Notes: a model not told the origin generated them from the sequence alone. Shown: positions 9,380 through 22,424, counted from the first letter of the stretch. The stretch is DNA of 64,000 nucleotides from Nemophila menziesii (GCA_029959085.1 JARWIR010000005.1:9054501-9118500); one strand, 5' to 3'. A program made the numbers and translations.

Positions 9380-11890
9380 ACATGAGTTTGGGGTTGGCCC
9401 TTTTTTTGCTCCAATTTTTTTTGTTTTTATGGAGTTTTTTTGTCATTACAAGGGAGATCTACATGATCATGAAATACACACAAACAGAACAAAAGCTAGG
9501 TTAGGTCATCATACACTAAACTAGGGCTATGAATCATTCTAGAAGTTTTCCAACCCAACCGATCACGCGTGAGAATACCCCAAATACCATCCGGAGGATC
9601 ATTATATCTATGGAAATACTCCACTTGCGACACCTCCAATTTCGCTAACCAATCCGCACATGTATTGCTCGCTCTAAAAATACTTTGTATTCACAATGTG
9701 TTCATATTAAGGATCTGCTTAATCTGATGAATCAAAAAAGTTGTCGATCCCCTCGCGAAATCCTCTTGTCAAAGTATATCCAAAGCCTCCCTTGAGTCCA
9801 TCTCTGCCTCCACTTCCGTCAAACCAAGATCTACCGCCAAACTAAGTCCTTGACTTAGCGCCATGTGTTCAACACCTGCTCTCAAATCCCAATCCAATCT
9901 TCATCGAAAACCCTCATATCTAGTTGCCTTCCCCATCACGAATCACTCCACCACCTTATCTGCAATTTCAACATTTATTAATACTGCCATTCGTATTAAG
10001 TTTGAATACCCGCTTGGTTTATTCCATCCTATGAAGTTTACATGATGTTTACCACTCACTACTTTACCCGGGCCCTTGCCTCAAAATCTCGAATAACTAA
10101 CATCAAGAAACAGGGGCTTCCGAATCATTGACTTCGCTGGAGGGAAAACCCCACCCTTGAAAACAATTCCATTACGAACCTTCCAGATTAAGTCGATCAT
10201 GGCACCGAAAAATACGCTCCACGATATCCCTGAATATACGCTTTTACTAGCTAGATTTTTATTCCATCAATACCTCCCTGATGTTACCTAATCAACATTC
10301 GAAATGCCAAACTCCTCCCCTACCCAATCTGCTGTATCAGTCCCCATCGAGCCAGTTCCTGTGTCGCCTGAATCAGCATCCGCGCCATGACGTGTTTGTT
10401 CCTGCTGCAGCTGAGAAGCAACAACTAGCCTCCCACGCGTTGACTCACCTGGATTTCATGATTGAAGAACAGCTCTCTAGCAGAAGCGACATGATGAGGA
10501 CCTGCTACAGTGATTCGTGATGAATGACCCATGTTTCCATTAATTACACTTGTAGTCCCTGCTGCTTCCCTGAAATTACAGCCCAGAACATCCACACTCT
10601 CAGAATATAAGTTTTCGTTAATTGCACTTGGAGTCCCTGCTGCAACAGTAGCATTCAAATCCAGAGTAAACCCCTCCATAGACCCGCTCGCTCCCCTGTC
10701 CAATTTTTGGCTGACCTCTTCTCTAACTAATTCCATACGTCATGAACCTTGAAGCGATCCCTGAAGATATGTAACGCACCCCTTCTCTACTCCACGGCAC
10801 GGGCAAATCCCAGACTCAATAACCCCTCTCTTACATAAATTTCCACAAGTTGCTAGACGTTCATAAATAGCTCTCCAAATTAGTACCCGTATACGTTGGG
10901 GGCACTTTAATTTCCAAATATTATCCCACTTGACAGTAGATTGCGTCTCATTGGTTTTGAACTCCCAAGAAGCCGATTTTGTAGTATATATTCCATGAAT
11001 CTCCTTAGTCCAAGATAGTTGATCTTTGTTATCCATATCACCTTGTAGAGTAACACTTGTGATTTCTAAAAGCTTAGAGGCTGGTAAGAGATGTTGAAAA
11101 GCATATTAAATCCAAGAGCCATCCTCTAATATGTATTATTTAACTTTTCTAGTACTCTCGCCCACCTCCACAACGCCAATCGCAAAGTCAATTAGAGGGC
11201 GATCCTCTAGCCAAATATCCAGCCAAAAACACACCTCTGTCCCATTACACAAGAGTCGTCGGGATCCCCGTCTAACTACGACAATATCTTCCACAATTGC
11301 TCTACTAATCCTCGAATCCGTAGCTTTAGACCGATAATGTAAATGATTCGAATTGAAGTACTTCTGCCTCATAAAAATGGTCTAGATTTCCATCCCAATT
11401 TACCTAATATAACTCTGTTCATATCTTCCGCAAAGCGAAACCCAATCCCACCCATAGTTTTAGGCTTACAAATGTCTTTCCACGCTATCCAGATGATATG
11501 CCTTTGTTCTTCTGTGATACCCCAAATGAATTCTATTCTAATCTTATCAATCTCATCATAAACATAGGTAGGTAACTTTTCCACTTGCATAATGTACATT
11601 GGAGCCCCACTAAGGATAAATTGAGCTAATGTAATGCGACCCGCTAACGATAAAACATTCCTTTTTCATTTGGCGAGTTTGCCACGAAGATCAGTAATTA
11701 ACTCTCAAAAAAAACCCCGAGGTCTTTTTGCCGAAAGTATGGGTACCCTGAGATATTTACCGAGACCATCACTCCTTATATATCCACTCCTAGCTTCAAT
11801 GTTAAGTGAGACCTCTTCCTCCACGTTCCCAAAAAATAGATCAAAGACTTCTCCTTGCTAATCGTTTGGCCCGTATGTCTCTCTATTATG
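9380..11890 (-). mobile_element. L1-type LINE relic (LINE-B), RT thumb to RNase H
   Basis: Read on the minus strand from high to low coordinates: RT thumb (RPRGFF, LRGKLAKW, about 11650-11760), LPTYVYDEIDKIRIEFIWG (11530-11590), zinc-binding module (WKLKCPQRIRVLIWRA, RLATCGNLCKRGV, about 10800-10930), WKVRNGIVFKGG (about 10160), RNase H pieces (AGVEHMALSQGLSLAVDLGL near 9850, CADWLAKLEVSQVEYF near 9640). The frame breaks several times. The 5' half (endonuclease, RT fingers and palm) is absent. The A-rich 3' tail corresponds to T-runs at about 9397-9440. It is the same LINE lineage as LINE-E (54080-57060). Confidence 0.8.
10425..10736 (-). other. Extra segment inside LINE-B with a short internal repeat
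   Basis: A 103-codon minus-strand frame lies between the zinc-binding module and the WKVRNG motif, where related LINEs have only about 100 codons of other sequence. Its base composition is less AT-rich than its surroundings. It contains two imperfect copies of a TAATTACACTTGTAGTCCC-type string at about 10541 and 10620. I do not recognise the product; it may be rearranged LINE ORF1 sequence or captured DNA. Confidence 0.3.
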
Positions 11891-12362
11891 GAGTTAATTC
11901 TACTACATGTCTCTATATTATGCAAGAAGAATTTAAGTCCTGTAATTTATAATGCATGAGTATAATGTGGGTAGTTTTCTTGGGCTCTTAAATTACGTTA
12001 ACTTCACGTGCAATGTACAACCTAGTAGCACTAAAAAAATTGAACTGTAAAATTGCATTATAGTACCCCTTATTATGTAGAAATTATAGTATACATCTTG
12101 ATATTATGTAAAAAGAAGTGGAGAGGAACAAATGAGTATGCATGACTTAAATCCTATGATGTTCGAATGGCTGTTAGCAGTACCTAATGCATATATGTCT
12201 CAACATTTATACTAATAATATTAATAATAAAAATAACGAAGAACAACATAAACAAAATAATTTCAAATTCATAAGAAAGCTTCATCAGTTAGCAAGATTG
12301 GATACTATAATTCTGAAATAAAACATTAAATACAACACGACAATCTAAAAACCCCCCATTTT
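11891..12362. other. Spacer downstream of F-box B
   Basis: AT-rich and without a supported gene. It includes the 3' flank of F-box B on the minus strand. No clear repeat was found. Confidence 0.4.
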
Positions 12363-14042
12363 TCATGGTTCCCTAAATTCGGCCCTCATGTTATTCTGCG
12401 AGTAAACTTTTGCTCTCGATTTTCTAACGTTACTTGGATGTCCAATTGTCGTAGCCAAGGACGAATTGTTTATCGGAACCAAGCTGTCTACATGAGAATA
12501 ATATTTGCACCGTACCATATTAAGCTCTTCATGGATATGGAATTTTCCAGTATAAACATTGTAAACAACTACTCCTTCGAATGCACGTAATACCAACAAC
12601 TCCCCATTTCGCAACCAGCCACAAGGAGAAATCCATTCAACGCTAGTCTTTAACAAATTACTAATATCACACATTTGAACTGTTAAATTAATATCTTGCA
12701 GTCTTTTCCAATGTCCATCTCCACTTTCTGAATCTTGATCTTTCAGCAACCAAAACTGAAAGATATAATCTTCTACAAAGGTGTACAAGCAAATAGAACT
12801 CTGAATTGGAAGTATACCATAATAATGCGTCTTAATCACACATTGTGGAGGAAGAGGAATTTTCCTAAAAGTTTCACTTTCCATGTCAAAACAATCGATA
12901 AATGAGACTTTTTTCCTCATTACCCAATACAAGAAATTTCTTACAGAAGCAGAAAGCGAGTCATTAACGCGAAACCAGAATATTTCACGAGCAGAAGAAT
13001 CTAACTGACTGAAATCAACCTCTCTCCACCCCCGATCAAAGCCTATAGTTAATATATATGATCTCGATGCTTCGTAAAATACTTTGTATACCCCAGAAGC
13101 AGCAGCGTATGCAAGATAAAATTTGTTTCCTCGAATAATTTCAGGAATTAGAGGAAGGGGCAAATATTGTTTCGTAACAAGATTTGCAACATAACAAGGT
13201 GCCAGAGTTTTGCAATATCGAGGACCAATCGCGAAAACTACGCCATTGCAACTCGCGCGAATATTATCAATACACTTACGCGACTTTAACTCCTTCACCT
13301 CAATATTATCTAACACTGGTTGAAGAGCATACGATTTGTCTCCAGTGGCCCGATTTTGCTTGATTACGAGGCTATTTGTTGAGTTGCGGAGGTGTGAGTA
13401 AATAAAATTAGGTGACTGGATTATGTTATACCATTTCTTACAAACATACCTCATTACATTGTAAAGTACATCCGCAGGAAGGCAAAGGAGGATCATAATG
13501 ATGAGTTCAGCAGGAATAAAAAAACATGTAGCACGCCTTTGGTTTTTTGTACCACAATCTACTATATTCATCTGTCATTACATAAAAGCAAAAAATCCAT
13601 TAGCCAAATTCTATAGTGTATTGACGAAAAAGTATCAAGAGTCATGCTTATTGAAAAGATGATTTAATTTAAAGCTTATAGTAACAAATATTGGACCAGT
13701 ACAACATAAAGACTTTCCAGGTTGTGTAGAGCATTCTCACGGTTTATGGAGCGCTCTATATGAGTGAATGAGAGGATTATGAACCTCCGGATAAAGTATA
13801 GTAAGATTTCTTTCTCTAGATGTATGAAAAAAAGAATCATATTTTCTATTGGATCCAAATCTACTTGTTGGTCATATTTCCCAATAAAGGAACATATAGA
13901 TATATCTAAATTCAATTAAGTCAATATGTATAACAAAATACTTTTTATTAAAATAATATAATAATTTGCAATTTAAAAAAGATGGATTTAATAGAAGAAA
14001 GGATACCTTAGATTTATCCAACGTTGTTTGTTTAGAATCCAT
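12363..14042 (-). CDS. F-box protein B with FBA domain, two exons, intact
   Basis: Predicted SCF substrate receptor of 414 residues after splicing. Mini-exon 14042-14007 encodes MDSKQTTLDKSK (donor AAG|GTATCC). The intron is 14006-13572. The main exon is 13571-12363, 402 codons, starting MNIVDCGTKNQRR after an ACAG acceptor. F-box at main-exon residues about 18-62 (FIPAELIIMILLCLPADVLY, KKWYNIIQSPNF); FBA domain about 105-375 (IRASCNGVVFAIGP, LTIGFDRGWREVD, FDMESETFRKIPLP, WISPCGWLRNGELLVL, YSHVDSLVPINN). The reading frame is uninterrupted and full family length, so this is a candidate functional gene. Its mini-exon has the 12-codon length of A and C but is less basic than those of G to J. 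No evidence about the target. It lies between LINE-B and LINE-C. Confidence 0.88.
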
Positions 14043-15116
14043 CACGATCGGTTTCAAATTTATGGAATCAATTTAGGATCTGAAGGTAGCGGTGATCCTG
14101 TGTTGAAGTTGAAGGTTAAGGGAAGAAAGATGAGAGTTGTACATGTATAATGATGAACGATGAGATGTGATTTTTATTTTATTCAACAATTTTTTTCTTT
14201 TTTGTCCTCAGACTTCTTAAGTTACGTTAATAGTCCTCGAACTTCACTTTTGGTCCAATGTTAGTCATTGAGTCTGACACTGTTAGTGTTTTACGTTAAG
14301 TGACACGGTAAATGCTTTTAAGGGTATTTTAGATATTTCGCAATTATATTATATATAGTTGCGTAAATTTCTCAATGAGTTCATAGACAATAAAACATTC
14401 CCTAACATGTTAAGCCTAATATTCAATTAATAAAATAACCTGATACCATGGACATAGTAAAGATACTTTTGGTTGCCAATACCATGGGGTGAGATCGAGT
14501 GGTAGATGGGGTGAGCACGCAGGAAGGGGTGTAAGGTGGGTGGGAAGGGTATGGGGTAAAAGGAATTCTAGTCTGTCATATGCATCATGATGGGGTAGCA
14601 GGTGAAAAAAAATTCTTTTTCAAGGAGGCGTGGGAGTTGGGGGGTAGAGGTGGGATGAGTGGGGGGTTAAACAAGAATTTTGGGCTATCATTTGCACCAT
14701 TATAGATTGTACAATACAAACTTATGGATTGTATGTATAAATAAGAGAAAATTACCAAATCGAGTCTATTTCTAAAGATAATGTCTATATACACACTCTT
14801 TGTATTTTATGCACATAAAAGTTTTAGGTATAAGATTCTTGATATTTGTTTTACCTTTCTTCCCTTAAATTTGAGTGGTGGAGAGAGAAAATTAGATTTG
14901 CATTTTTATTATATATTGTATAGTCCAAGTGTATTTTTGTCCAACGCACCAGTAAGATAGTACCAAATTGGGTGAAACTTTATGGACATAACCTTTATAC
15001 ATACAACATTTTATGGTCATTAACCTATGTAAATAATTGGGTTGTCCATTGTAATAAAATTATACATTTGACACTGATGGTTTATCCAAAACCAATGATG
15101 AGTTATATATTATCAA
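14043..15116. other. Spacer upstream of F-box B
   Basis: No gene supported. It contains the presumed promoter of B. Near 14500-14700 two G-rich segments ending in TATGCATCATG- and TTTGCACCATTA-like strings form an imperfect direct repeat of about 115 bases. The rest is AT-rich. Confidence 0.4.
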
Positions 15117-16490
15117 CATATGGGAGGTGGGTAATGGGTCGCAAATTAATATATGGAATCATTGTTGGATTAGGAAAGGGTTTTATGCGGTGAAACTTGC
15201 TAATTGTTCGGCTGTCAAGGTTAGTGAGTTAATTAACAAACATGGCAATGATTGGGATTTCATTATGCTTAAAAAGTTATTTTTTGATGAGACAATTTCA
15301 TACATTAGAGAAATTCCTGTTATTAAGTATAATAAGGATGATAAAATTGTCTGGTCATTGTCCAAGAATGGAGAATATTCAACAAAATCAGGGTATCATG
15401 CCATTATTAGTGAGGACATAGCTAGTGAATCTCAATCTTCTAGGAATGGGGAAGCTTTGATAAGTGAACTTTGGAATATCTGGGGAGCTAACGTACAAGC
15501 AAAAATTAAAAAATTTGGATGAAAAGTCTGTAATAATGCGATTCCAACAAAAAATAATTTGGTCCAAAGAAGATGCTTGAAGGAAGATTTATGTGAATGG
15601 TGTGAAATAGAAGGGGAAAATGTGCCTCACCTTATTCTTAAATGTCCATTTAGTAGGGAGGTCTGGGCTAAATCTCCTCTTCAAATCAGAATTGATACAT
15701 CTCTTCAAGATAATATGGCGGAATGGTTATTAAAAACGGTTTCAAGTTTCTCTAATAATGGATGGGATAAAAAGGTTGTTATAGCTTACATTCTTTCCTT
15801 AATGTGGAATATTTGGAAGGAAAGAATAAAGTGTTTTCATGAGAAGAAATCGTGGTGTATTGATGATAATTTTTGTAGAGTAAAAGATAGCATGTGGAGA
15901 CTTTTTGGTGATAAGTTAAAGACATGGCTCATTGATAAGGCAGATAACGTGAAGGTTACTAGAGATATTGATAACCCAGCTGCAGAAGATACGGCTGATA
16001 TGGTATGGATGTGTGATACTTTAGTCAAAGAAGAAAGTAGTTTCTCTGCTGTTGTTGCTATTGGTGTTAATACAAGTGGCTATATTGATCGGAAGATCAA
16101 CTTAAGATGCAAAATAAATTAGGTCATTGCGGGAGAAGCTTGGGACATCTTACTGGCCATGAGATCGTCTTACGATCTCGATAGTCAGAGGATTTCATTT
16201 TACTATGACAACGTTGAGCTAATTCAAGGAATTAATAAGAAGATCGGGCTTCATTGGAGCCTTAAACCCATTCTTTCGGAAATCGAAAGTTGGCTTGGTC
16301 GTTGTCCACGGTGGGAATTTAAGTATATTAATAGGTGCTACAACTCTACACCAGACACTCTGGCAAGATGTACAAGGAGGAATATTGACATATCATGTTG
16401 GGTAGATCGTTCTTTAGTTGATTCGGATAGGGTGCTTAATAGTCTTTGTAAGAAGTAGTTGCCTTGTTGTTTTTTGACAAAAAAAAGTGA
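15117..16490 (+). mobile_element. L1-type LINE relic (LINE-C), zinc-binding module and RNase H
   Basis: A single plus-strand frame runs from IWEVGNGSQINIWNHCWIR through DDKIVWSLSKNGEYSTKSGY, NLVQRRCLKEDLCEWC, HLILKCPFSREVW and an RNase H tail (SEIESWLGRCPRWEF, INRCYNSTPDTLARC) to the stop at 16456-16458. It is interrupted only by two in-frame stops, TGA at 15520-15522 (where a tryptophan is expected) and TAG at 16120-16122. The few lesions suggest a moderately young copy. Everything upstream of the zinc-binding module is missing, a typical 5' truncation. An A-rich run follows at about 16480. Confidence 0.85.
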
Positions 16491-16589
16491 CTAGCAAAAA
16501 GTCGTATTAGATAAGTGTGTATTAGGTAGATTGATAAAAAAAACAATAATAGTTGTTGTATTAATATATATTTTTTATAAAATAAATAT

Positions 16590-17230
16590 TTTAGTTTTTA
16601 GAGTGTCATGACTTATGGTTTGTGATTTTTAATATTCTTCATTTATCCCACATAGGTGGACGATGAAATAAAATTGAGTTTTTTTATACCAAAAATCTTT
16701 ACTTACTTTTAAAAGAGTTTACCCCATGAGAGCTAGGAGCCTATAGGTTTATCCCGAGACGCGCCACCACAACCCACCCAGCCCCAGCCCTAAGGAAGCG
16801 AGGTAAGGCGAGGCGGGAAGGGGCGTGACATGACGTGACCTGGGAGTAGCTAGCCTATCTCTTCTAATACTCTCTCAGGTAATATGACAATGGTGCGTAA
16901 GTATAATTTAACATATCTCCTACCCAGGAGTTCCTTTTCTAAAACTATATAAACCCTTTCTCCCATTTTATTTCAAACACACCAAACATTTTAGGATAAC
17001 TCTTTCTTCTTTTCTAAAACTTTCTCTGTATTCTAGACGTTTTCTAAAGGGGTTTCTTGGCAGTTTGAGTAGCATTCCAACCCTTGTTTACAAAGTGCGC
17101 TTTAAACCGGTAAGTAGTAGTCATACCTTGGAAAACGACCGATGAACACTATTTAGCACTCCGACTGCACCACAAATTGTTTTTAAGGCAGTGATTCACC
17201 ACGCTACTACACATAGGTTTCCTTTATGTT
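16590..17230 (+). other. Possible LTR-derived sequence
   Basis: The segment has a TATATAAACCC box at about 16945, a TATCCCACATAGGTGG string of the sort seen in many plant LTRs near 16645, and a GC-richer stretch at 16750-16860. No second LTR, primer site or target duplication could be found, so this may be a degraded solo LTR or simply promoter-like spacer. Confidence 0.25.
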
Positions 17231-17678
17231 TTAATTCTTAATCATATTCATTCTTTTTTTCTAGTCAATTCCATTATTTTTCAACAATATTCAAGATTTT
17301 TTGAGTTAAAAAAAATAATAATTGAACTCTTTGAAGATAAGTTTCAAATGTTTGGACTCTTTGAACAATTAACTCTTTTTATCATAAGGTTGTTTGTAAA
17401 ATTTTGGTATAACACAGTGACCAATGACAATTGTTGCCCATGCAATTTTTTTTAATTCTTTTTAGATTTATAAAGAAATTTAAATAAATACAGCTGAATA
17501 AATTGAATACGAACAAAAAAAGAAAAACAGACAAAAATAAATAAAAACATAATTTATCGGTTACCATAAAGTATTTTCTCTCTCAATTTGTATCACTCAA
17601 CATCTTCAGTTTCATCACTCACTCATCGTTATCATTATCATCTGCATTCATCGATCGGTAAATCTGTAACTAATCGTT

Positions 17679-19949
17679 ATGGATTGTGAGAGGAGAACAC
17701 GAGCTAAATTTAAGGTATCATTCTTCATTGAAATCTACTTTTTCCTGAATGTTATTATATTAGTTAAAAAATATATTCTTAATATTATTTTCAATTTTTT
17801 ACATATCTTATTATTTTAAATTTAAATTATTGAATCAAATGCAATTAGATTTATTTATGTGTTGTTTATTTTCTAGTTTTTAGAAAAAATTCCTAATACT
17901 GAACAACAGTTAATTATTATTTTAGTCAATTATTTATATCTATAATTTCTTTTTGGTTCATAATTTCAAAATATTTTATCTCATGTTCATTCAAGTTTAT
18001 TTTTTGGTCATTTTTATCAAAGAGGTTAAAAAATTAATTATGGAAACACTTTCATTATATGAAACATGTGTCTCTTACGTAATTTTACTGTAAATTTTTT
18101 GACTGCGGTTTTTAAAATAACCATAAAAAAAGTGAGAGTAAATAAATGGAAATTTTTTCTATACATTAATATATTTTTTTATTAATTAAATTTATAAAAA
18201 ATTATCTTTGATGTGACAGAAATTATGAAAAGATATATCTATGATATGATAGGATTTTGTGAAAAGTTATCCTATTTTTATACTTTATGAAAAGTTACTC
18301 TATTAATGTAACAGGATTTTATTGTATTGAAGATTCTCTCTAAATAAATAGATATGATTTGAAAAGAGACTCTCCTCATGTCTTGCTACCAATAATGACC
18401 CCATTTCAAATTTTCATCTTGTGCTTGCCTCTCTTAATGCCTTCCCAAATCTTATAGTCCCGCCACCAGTGAAAACTGTATATTCCTTTTAAGTTTAATG
18501 AACTAAGAGTAAACTTCTTACCTTTGAAAAACACACTCTTATTAACAATGATTATATCCTTTCGGTCATCCATTATCTTCATGAACTCCGTTTTTATTGT
18601 TTGAATTACAGTATATTTAATTTCTAAGGTCAAGTATTGTTCTCTCCATTGATTGGACTTTAATAACGTCTTTCTTCTACATGAAGATGTCTTGAAATTT
18701 TTTTCTATGATACAATTCATCTCATAATTTATTTATTTTTGCTTTTTTGTAATGACAGATAAATATAGATGATTGTGGAAGTAGCAGACTTGGTAGTAAG
18801 AGGAGTAGAACGGAAAACCAATGGTTTCTTCCAGATGAGCTCATCACTATGATCCTTCTGTGCCTTCCTGCAGATTTACTCTACAATGTAATGAGGTTTG
18901 TTTGTAGAACATGGTATAACATAATCCAATCACGTGCTTTTTTATATCCTCTCATCTGAAAAAATCAACACTTTGGCCTCCTAGTTGAGCAATTCACAGA
19001 CACTGCCAAGAAATGGTATGCTCTTCAACAAATCTCAGACCATGGCTCTGCTGTTGAAGCAAAGGAGCTAAACTTTAAGTTTGTCAATAATATTGGTGCT
19101 TCTTGCAATGGCTTAGTTTTCGTACTAGGTCCTAAACGGTGCAAAACTAAGTGCCCGTGTTATGTCGCAAATCTTGTTACGAAACAGCAATTACCCCTCC
19201 CTTTAATTCCAGGTGTCATTTCTAATGGTAATTGGTATTTTGCATACGCTACAACTTCACAGGTGTACAAAGTTTTGTACACAGACTACGAAAAAGAATT
19301 TATATTAACTGTTGGTGTTGATAAGGAGTGGAGAAAGGTTGATATAAGTCCGTTTTCGAATTTCATTCGTAACAAGCTATCAAATCCTCTGCCTTATTCC
19401 ACAATTTCTGTAAGAGGTAACGTTTATTGGTTAGTGAATAGATTTATCCTTTGCTTCGACATGGAAAGTGAAACTTTTAGGCAGCTGATTCCTCTTCCTC
19501 CTCGATGGCGTAATATTCTACGTCCTAGTGGTGTTATTGCATTGGAGAGTTCTATTTGCTTGTATAAGCAAATAAACTATTTGTCTTTGGAGTTTTGGTT
19601 GCTGAACAATGAAGATGTAGTATGGGAAAAGATGCCGATTGATTTTAGTAAAGTATTATGGTCACCCAGTGTTAAATGGATTTGGCCTATTGGGTGGTTG
19701 CATAGTGGAGAGCTATTGGTGTTAGGTTCACCACGAGAAGTCATAGTTTACAATGTTAAAACCGGAATATTTCATAAACAAGAAGATCTATATAGTCATC
19801 CCATAATCTATCATGCTCATGTAGACAGCTTGGTTCCGATGAACAATTTGTCCTTGGTTATGACGAATGAACGTCCATTTCACATCAGAAGATCTGGGGA
19901 AAAGGTTTACTCAACTGAAAACATGAGAGCTGAATTTGAGGAACCATGA
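17679..19949 (+). pseudogene. F-box C, full-length pseudogene with two frameshifts
   Basis: Mini-exon 17679-17714 encodes MDCERRTRAKFK (donor AAG|GTATCA). The intron is unusually long, 17715-18758 (1044 bases). The main exon starts at 18759 after ACAG, but with ATA where other copies have ATG, so its start can only be in the mini-exon. The F-box is readable (WFLPDELITMILLCLPADLLY, TWYNIIQS). Then an extra T in the run at 18938-18943 shifts the frame into a stop, and a second extra T near 18972-18974 shifts it again. From there the FBA domain is open to the stop at 19949 (LTVGVDKEWRKVDIS, CFDMESETFRQLIPLP, WIWPIGWLHSGELLVLG, HAHVDSLVPMNN, ENMRAEFEEP). Two small insertions are its only clear lesions, so inactivation looks recent; sequencing error is an alternative. 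Confidence 0.85.
17715..18758 (+). other. Expanded intron of F-box C
   Basis: The intron is two to five times longer than in the other copies (216-487 bases). It is AT-rich. A 104-codon minus-strand frame at 18406-18720 has no recognisable domain and I do not call it a gene. Short direct repeats (GAAAAGTTA-type) occur near 18220-18300. Confidence 0.45.
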
Positions 19950-19989
19950 AAAGTGGAGGGTTTAGAATTCTTATCGAGTTTATTTAATG

Positions 19990-20420
19990 TTTTATTTCAG
20001 AATTTGTTTAAATCTAACTGATGAATTTTTCTTATAGATTGTAAAAGTATTTGTAATAATGTTATTCGTAATTAATGATTATCAACTTCTTTTTTAGTTT
20101 CTGCCTGCAGAATCTTTGGATGGGTTTGAACTTTACGAGCAGCTATAACACCTAAGTATTCCTGACAAATTAAGATTTTTACCTGTAAAAAAATCTCATA
20201 AGTCTATCTGATTCATTGATGTCAGGATTATGGTAAAGACAAGGGATGCGGTTTCTACGGTAATTGCAGAAACTGTAGAGTATTAGTTTAAGGTTTGAAA
20301 TTAGAATTGTGGATTTGAATAACCTAGTTGTGCTACATATGACTAGAAACAATTACAATATGATCAAATTAGGTTAAGGCTGTAAGATAGTTGACAACTG
20401 TGTTGCACTTTCTTTAGCTT
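19990..20420 (+). repeat. 3' flank of F-box C, duplicated unit
   Basis: Sequence following the stop of C, including TTTCAGAATTTGTTTAAATCTAACTGATG-like start and AGCAGCTATAACACC, ACAAGGGATGCGGTTTC, GACAACTGTGTTGCAC. It matches 8590-9060 (orphan) and in part 22430-22790 (behind E), so the duplicated unit includes the 3' flank. Confidence 0.75.
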
Positions 20421-21113
20421 CTATATTTCTGTCTATGGGGCTCTTGTAATTATTCAAATCATCTAACGGATCACAAGGATCGTTAATTATCTTGTCACTG
20501 ATTTGACAGAGATGCATAGGAAGCTCGAAATCAGTTTACAAATCAACCCAGGCAATAAATTCCACAACCTTGAGATTTTCATGTGAGCACTCTGAACTCT
20601 GAGCGCTTACTTCCATATATCTTTGAACACGATTAACTCTCACGTTTCGAATCTCAATATAATTGAATTCTTGACTGAAAAATCACATACCCAAGGAGAA
20701 GCATGGACAAATAAACTTTTGAAGAGCATGTTATAAAAAACATGATTAAACCAGCAGCAACTACTAGTCCTTGCATACATATGCCTTTATGAGATTTTCG
20801 TGTAAAAAGCCATTACACCCCTAAGTATTGGGTAAAAAAAGAAGGGTGGACTCTATGGGGTTACGTTATTGGGTTTTTGGATTTTTTGAGCTAATATCTC
20901 TTTTTCCAAAGCTACTCAGAAAGTAAAAATCAACCCAAATTAAATAATTGCTAGCGTGACTTCTTCCAATGGCTACGAATTACGATAAACCAGACTCAAT
21001 TATCAAATCACAACATCCGTTATAATAAACAAGATCAACAAAATAATAAATTCAATAAGAAAGGTTAAATTGTGTTATCACTTTGATTGAATACTAGACC
21101 TCTGAAATCAGGA

Positions 21114-21116
<3 letters not shown>
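20421..21116. other. Spacer between C and D
   Basis: No gene or clear element seen; AT-rich. Confidence 0.4.

Positions 21117-21167
<51 letters not shown>
21117..21167. repeat. (TA)n microsatellite
   Basis: About 25 uninterrupted TA units. Likely length-polymorphic. Confidence 0.95.
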
Positions 21168-21171
<4 letters not shown>

Positions 21172-21384
21172 CACAATAGTTGCAAACTATTCCATCCAAT
21201 CTTTACAAGTACTAGAAGAGGTTTACAAAACGTATGTTATGTGTTACATTTAGACCAACATTGGATCTACTTCATCAAGAGAGTGGTGAGGGGCTCGTGG
21301 GCGAACATGCGTCTAGACTTACACTGGTCCTGCATCAATTAAACATCAAAAAAAGCATTAATTAGTAGGAAATTTCCGAGTACT

Positions 21385-21862
21385 TTTAGCAGCTTGATAT
21401 TTCCTCGAATTCAGCCCTCATGTATTCTTTTAGTAGAGTTTTGATTTAGATCTACTGATCTTATATGAAGTTTCATTTGATAACTGAGGCAAAATTGTCC
21501 ATGGTATTAACCAAGCTTTCGGCATGAGCATGACAGTAATGGGTTGATTTATAAAGTTTTTCAGGTTTATGTAATTTCCCAGTTTTAACATCGTATCCAG
21601 CCATGAGGAGAAATCCATTGAATACCGGTAGAGCTTAACAAATTATTTTATAACATTTATTTGACCTTTTAAATCTATACCCAACCATTTTTCCCATCGT
21701 CCATCTCCACTTTCTAGATTTTTCAGCAACCAAAACTCAAATGAAAAATGGGTTTTACCCTTACACAAGCAAATAGAACTCCCAATTACAAGAATTCGGG
21801 ATCCCATTTTGTGAAATCGGATTCCTGTTATTTCATATAACTCTCTGTATTTCATCTCCACA
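21385..21862 (-). pseudogene. F-box relic D, FBA C-terminal fragment
   Basis: Minus strand: an SICLCKGKTHFSFEFWLLKN segment, then WEKWLGIDLKGQINVIK, and in a shifted frame YKISRSKSKLY near the end. These match the FBA C-terminus of the intact copies, but the part between (GWL..GELLVL) is deleted and the F-box half is missing. It lies tail-to-tail with C. Confidence 0.7.
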
Positions 21863-22034
21863 TTTAGATGCTGAATCCGAGTTCCCGGTTGTTAAATACG
21901 GTGTCCGATATGCGGCGATGTACCGAACCAAGCATTTTTTCACTAACTTTTGTACCATATGTTTTAAGAAGTCGGGTTTTGATACGATAAAGAGCCTTAA
22001 ACAACTGAGAATCTCCATATTCCGTGTGCTTGTA
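21863..22034. other. Unassigned spacer between relics D and E
   Basis: About 170 bases with slightly higher GC (CCGATATGCGGCGATG). It does not match other parts of the window that I can see. Confidence 0.3.
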
Positions 22035-22415
22035 CTAAGTGTTTACAGGATTATTGCTTTGGTTTTGGTTGCTGAACAATGAAGATGAAGAATGGGAAAA
22101 GCTGCCGATTAATATTAGTAAATTAGTATGGTCTCCCAATGTTGAATGGATTTGGCATGATGGGTGGTTACGAAGTGGAGAGCTATTAGTGTTATGTGCA
22201 CGGAAAGGAGTCGAATATTACAATGTTAGAACCGGAGAATTTCATAAACATGAAGAACTATATAGTCATCCTTATAACTCTCATGCTCATGTCCAAGGTT
22301 TTGGTTCCGATGAACAATATTTCCTTGGTTATGACAAATGAATATCCACGCCACATCAGAAGATCTGCGGAAAAAAATTTACTAAACAGAAAACATGGAG
22401 GGTTTAGGATTCTTG
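22035..22415 (+). pseudogene. F-box relic E, FBA C-terminal fragment
   Basis: Plus strand: WFWLLNNEDEEWEKLPINIS, then VEWIWHDGWLRSGELLVL and GEFHKHEELYSHPY, then a one-base shift after SHAHV into VPMNNISLVMTN. It is closest to copy C (the same NNED insertion in place of KDPQ). The F-box and first two thirds of FBA are missing. It is followed by the same 3' flank as C. Confidence 0.75.
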
Positions 22416-22424
22416 TCGTGCGTA

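Noticed and set aside
18406..18720. 104-codon minus frame in the intron of F-box C
   Set aside because: No recognisable domain, low-complexity composition, and it sits in an intron.
21833..22018. 61-codon minus frame between relics D and E
   Set aside because: Too short, overlaps the D fragment, and has no recognisable motif.
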